From contig CAIYWF010000249.1 in NCBI GenBank assembly GCA_903929845.1, positions 1-7,309 of the forward strand: a stretch of DNA of 7,309 bases. Reading direction: 5' to 3'. The stretch comes from an uncultured Chlorobiaceae bacterium (GTDB lineage Bacteria > Bacteroidota > Chlorobiia > Chlorobiales > Chlorobiaceae). Below are positions 5,843-7,309 of the stretch, one piece after another. The first letter of the stretch is position 1. The number at the start of each line of letters is the position of its first letter. The notes below the pieces were generated by a model, which was not told the origin of the DNA, ran no database searches, and saw nothing but the letters and a program-made list of their open reading frames with translations. Both the position numbers and the translations under genes were made by a program.

Positions 5843-6580
5843 ATGGATATTTATCGCAGTCCTTCAGGGACAGAGAGTGAGAGGAGAGGGGATGGTGTTC
5901 CGCCGCATCCCGGAGTACATCGCGAAAGTGATTTCATGGCTGACGGATGGCGAGTGTTCAAAATTATGGCGGAATTTGTCAGCGGTTTTGAAATGATGTC
6001 TGACGCAGGTCCAGCCGTCACCGTTTTCGGTTCTACAAGGGTTCAACCCGGAAGCCCGGAGTACCTTCTTGCTGAAAAACTGGGCAGCCTCCTTGCAGCG
6101 GAAGGGTTTTCAGTGATAACAGGAGGTGGACCGGGTGTTATGGAGGCAGCCAACAAGGGCGCTCAAAACGCTGGTGGTGCATCTATTGGATTCAATATCA
6201 AGCTTCCAAACCAGCAGCAGCCAAATAAATATATTGATCACGACAAACTGGTGAGTTTTCAATATTTTTTTGTGCGCAAGGTTATGTTCATAAAATACGC
6301 ACAGGCATTCATCGCTTTGCCGGGCGGTTTTGGTACGCTTGACGAAATATCTGAAGCAATTACGCTTATATACACAGGAAAGAGCGAACGGTTTCCTGTT
6401 ATTTTAGTGGGAAGAAGTTATTGGGAAGGATTTTACCGATGGGTTCAGGAAACCATGCAGAAGGAGAAAGGCTATATCGGTCCAGCCGATCTTGATTTTA
6501 TTTACATTGAGGATAGTCCTGAAGAGGTAATTGCAATAATTAAAGGATTTTATCCTGATGGCTATTCGCTGAATTTTTAA
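5843..6580 (+). CDS. LOG-family protein (nucleoside 5'-monophosphate phosphoribohydrolase, TIGR00730-type)
   Basis: This 245-residue protein has a Rossmann-like core starting at about residue 57 (AVTVFGSTRVQPGSP). Both family signatures are present: GGGPGVMEAANKGA (94-107) and PGGFGTLDE (160-168), with the conserved Arg145-Lys146 between them. Such proteins, long misannotated as lysine decarboxylases, release the base from nucleoside monophosphates such as cytokinin ribotides or AMP-like substrates. The bacterial role here is probably nucleotide turnover. Residues 1-55 form a charged, Pro/Gly-rich extension before the core. A later start at Met32 would shorten it, but AGAGGA at 5827-5832, 10 nt before ATG 5843, supports the longer form. 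It is the last gene of the probable operon, 25 nt after the amidotransferase. Confidence 0.93.
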   Translation: MDIYRSPSGTESERRGDGVPPHPGVHRESDFMADGWRVFKIMAEFVSGFEMMSDAGPAVTVFGSTRVQPGSPEYLLAEKLGSLLAAEGFSVITGGGPGVMEAANKGAQNAGGASIGFNIKLPNQQQPNKYIDHDKLVSFQYFFVRKVMFIKYAQAFIALPGGFGTLDEISEAITLIYTGKSERFPVILVGRSYWEGFYRWVQETMQKEKGYIGPADLDFIYIEDSPEEVIAIIKGFYPDGYSLNF

Positions 6581-6593
6581 GAAAAGACTCTTG

Positions 6594-7025
6594 TTATTGC
6601 ACGTATTGGTTAATCCATTGCACAAGTGCTTTTCTTTCTTTATCAGTAAGACAAGTTTCCGGTTTCCAGAGGTAATAGAGCTGTTGATGAGCAGATCCTT
6701 CCGAAATCACCTTTTGGATTTTAGTTGTATTTTGTTGCTTGTTCGCTATGTCCTGAATCTTCAATTCTGAAAAATTCAGGGCATTTCTGCCTGAAGCCAC
6801 TGTATTTGAGACCAACCATGATGCTGGCGCAATGTAGGCAATGGTATCCCATCGGGTTTCATTCGAGTGGCAGTCATAGCAGGCTTTTTTCAGTGAGCTT
6901 TTTATGAAACCGGGGAGTTGGATGTCTGAAATTACTGGCGGGTTGATTCTTTTCAACGGCACAAACTGCATGAGTATCAGTACGACAAGAGACCAGCTTG
7001 CAATTGATTTGAATGAAAAAGTCAT
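6594..7025 (-). CDS. Membrane-anchored haem-binding-domain protein (Haem_bd-type, CxxCH)
   Basis: This 143-residue protein starts with a short polar/basic segment and a hydrophobic helix (about 9-23, ASWSLVVLILMQFVPL) that would anchor it in the cytoplasmic membrane with the rest in the periplasm. The c-type haem motif CYDCH (Cys49, Cys52, His53) is followed by SNETRWDTIAYIAPASW, the characteristic continuation in this small cytochrome-like family. The C-terminus keeps the family pattern ...P...LT..E...L..W. The usual His-Pro near residue 120 appears to be Lys-Pro here (WKPETCLTDKE), which may alter haem ligation; this rests on memory of the family. A role in periplasmic redox or electron transfer is inferred. 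The gene converges on the LOG gene (13-bp gap) with no obvious terminator between, and is divergent from the HTH gene at 7091. Confidence 0.87.
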   Translation of the reverse strand: MTFSFKSIASWSLVVLILMQFVPLKRINPPVISDIQLPGFIKSSLKKACYDCHSNETRWDTIAYIAPASWLVSNTVASGRNALNFSELKIQDIANKQQNTTKIQKVISEGSAHQQLYYLWKPETCLTDKERKALVQWINQYVQ

Positions 7026-7049
7026 TATTCCCGGAAAACCCTGAATGAG

Positions 7050-7078
7050 ATTGTTGTATTTCTTCCAGTTAACGTCAA
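7050..7078 (-). promoter_or_regulatory. Promoter of the haem-binding-protein gene
   Basis: On the - strand TTGACG (7078-7073, five of six consensus bases) is followed after exactly 17 bp by AACAAT (7055-7050, four of six). Transcription would start near 7043, about 18 nt before ATG 7025. It fills the 65-bp space shared with the divergent HTH gene, and its -35 box adjoins that gene's ribosome binding site. Confidence 0.5.
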
Positions 7079-7090
7079 AAGAGTGTTTTT

Positions 7091-7309
7091 GTGATATTTC
7101 CTTGTGAAAAAGCGGTGTGGTACTATCTTCCTCAAATCAGGGCGGATCTTGCCATCGAGCTGGTAAAAACCGGAATGACCCAATCGCAGGCTGCAAAGAA
7201 ACTTGGTGTTACCCCTGCGGCAATCTCTCAGTATATTCATAAAAAACGTGGTATGCAATCTCTGAAGAGCAGGAGCTATCGCAAGGAGATTGAGGCTGCG
7301 GTTAAAACA
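7091..7309 (+). CDS. Small HTH transcriptional regulator (COG2522-like), 3' end outside window
   Basis: Seventy-three residues are visible, beginning MIFPCEKAVWYYLPQIRADLA from a GTG start, and the frame is still open at the right edge. Residues ~18-52 form a clear helix-turn-helix: LAIELVKTGMTQSQAAKKLG followed by VTPAAISQYIHKKRG. This pattern, preceded by a short stretch with 'LPxIRADLA', is typical of predicted transcriptional regulators that often continue into a C-terminal cysteine cluster; that part is not visible here. In-frame TAA at 7070-7072 and AAAAGAG at 7077-7083, 7 nt upstream, fix GTG 7091 as the start. It is divergent from the haem-binding-protein gene with 65 bp between starts, so regulation of that neighbour is possible but unproven. 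The reverse-strand frame overlapping it is a shadow. Confidence 0.8.
   Translation, partial: MIFPCEKAVWYYLPQIRADLAIELVKTGMTQSQAAKKLGVTPAAISQYIHKKRGMQSLKSRSYRKEIEAAVKT

Noticed and set aside
6620..6641. GCAC-AA-GTGC followed by a T-rich tract after the LOG gene
   Set aside because: A 4-bp stem with a 2-nt loop cannot form a stable hairpin, and it lies inside the haem-binding protein's coding sequence.
7025..7258. 77-codon - strand frame opposite the right-edge HTH gene
   Set aside because: It is a shadow of the GTG-initiated HTH protein, whose helix-turn-helix is clear; the antisense protein has no recognisable features.

Overview
The window reads as a chromosomal segment from a member of the Bacteroidota/Chlorobiota group, most plausibly a green sulfur bacterium (Chlorobiaceae). 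This is inferred from protein character: a GlmU-like nucleotidyltransferase of the type typical of that group, an STAS-like/coiled-coil/LuxR-type regulator, a small membrane-anchored haem-binding protein, several genes with weak or absent Shine-Dalgarno sequences, and AT-rich spacers. The assignment is not proven.

Left part (1-2460), accessory in character. It opens inside a HepT-type toxin gene (the RX4HXY motif is visible) whose start and probable MntA partner lie outside the window. A strong bidirectional hairpin terminator (395-430) separates it from a leftward gene for a 171-residue coiled-coil/LuxR-type HTH protein. About 580 bp of AT-rich DNA with two palindromic motifs follows, then a rightward gene for a diacylglycerol/sphingosine-type lipid kinase.

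Middle (2461-3985). A leftward 408-residue regulator gene converges on the lipid kinase gene with 6 bp between the stop codons. Its C-terminal 170 residues match the 171-residue protein at roughly 65% identity without gaps, and the match continues upstream of the short gene's start codon to a stop. The short gene is therefore a 5'-truncated duplicate, and the two copies form ~540-bp direct repeats flanking the kinase gene. The full-length protein appears to have an STAS/SEC14-like N-terminal domain, a long coiled coil and a LuxR-type HTH. Its promoter region has a perfect TATAAT box overlapped by an inverted repeat.

Right part (3986-7309), housekeeping in character. Three closely spaced rightward genes form a probable operon: a GlmU-like sugar nucleotidyltransferase/left-handed beta-helix protein, a TrpG/PabA glutamine amidotransferase, and a LOG-family nucleotide phosphoribohydrolase. 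A convergent gene encodes a membrane-anchored CxxCH haem-binding-domain protein. It is transcribed divergently from the 5' end of an HTH regulator that runs off the right edge.

No tRNA, rRNA, CRISPR array, insertion sequence or complete novel defence system is visible. The most interesting features are the truncated regulator duplicate and the STAS-like/LuxR architecture of its parent. All domain calls come from reading the translated sequence and were not tested by database search.
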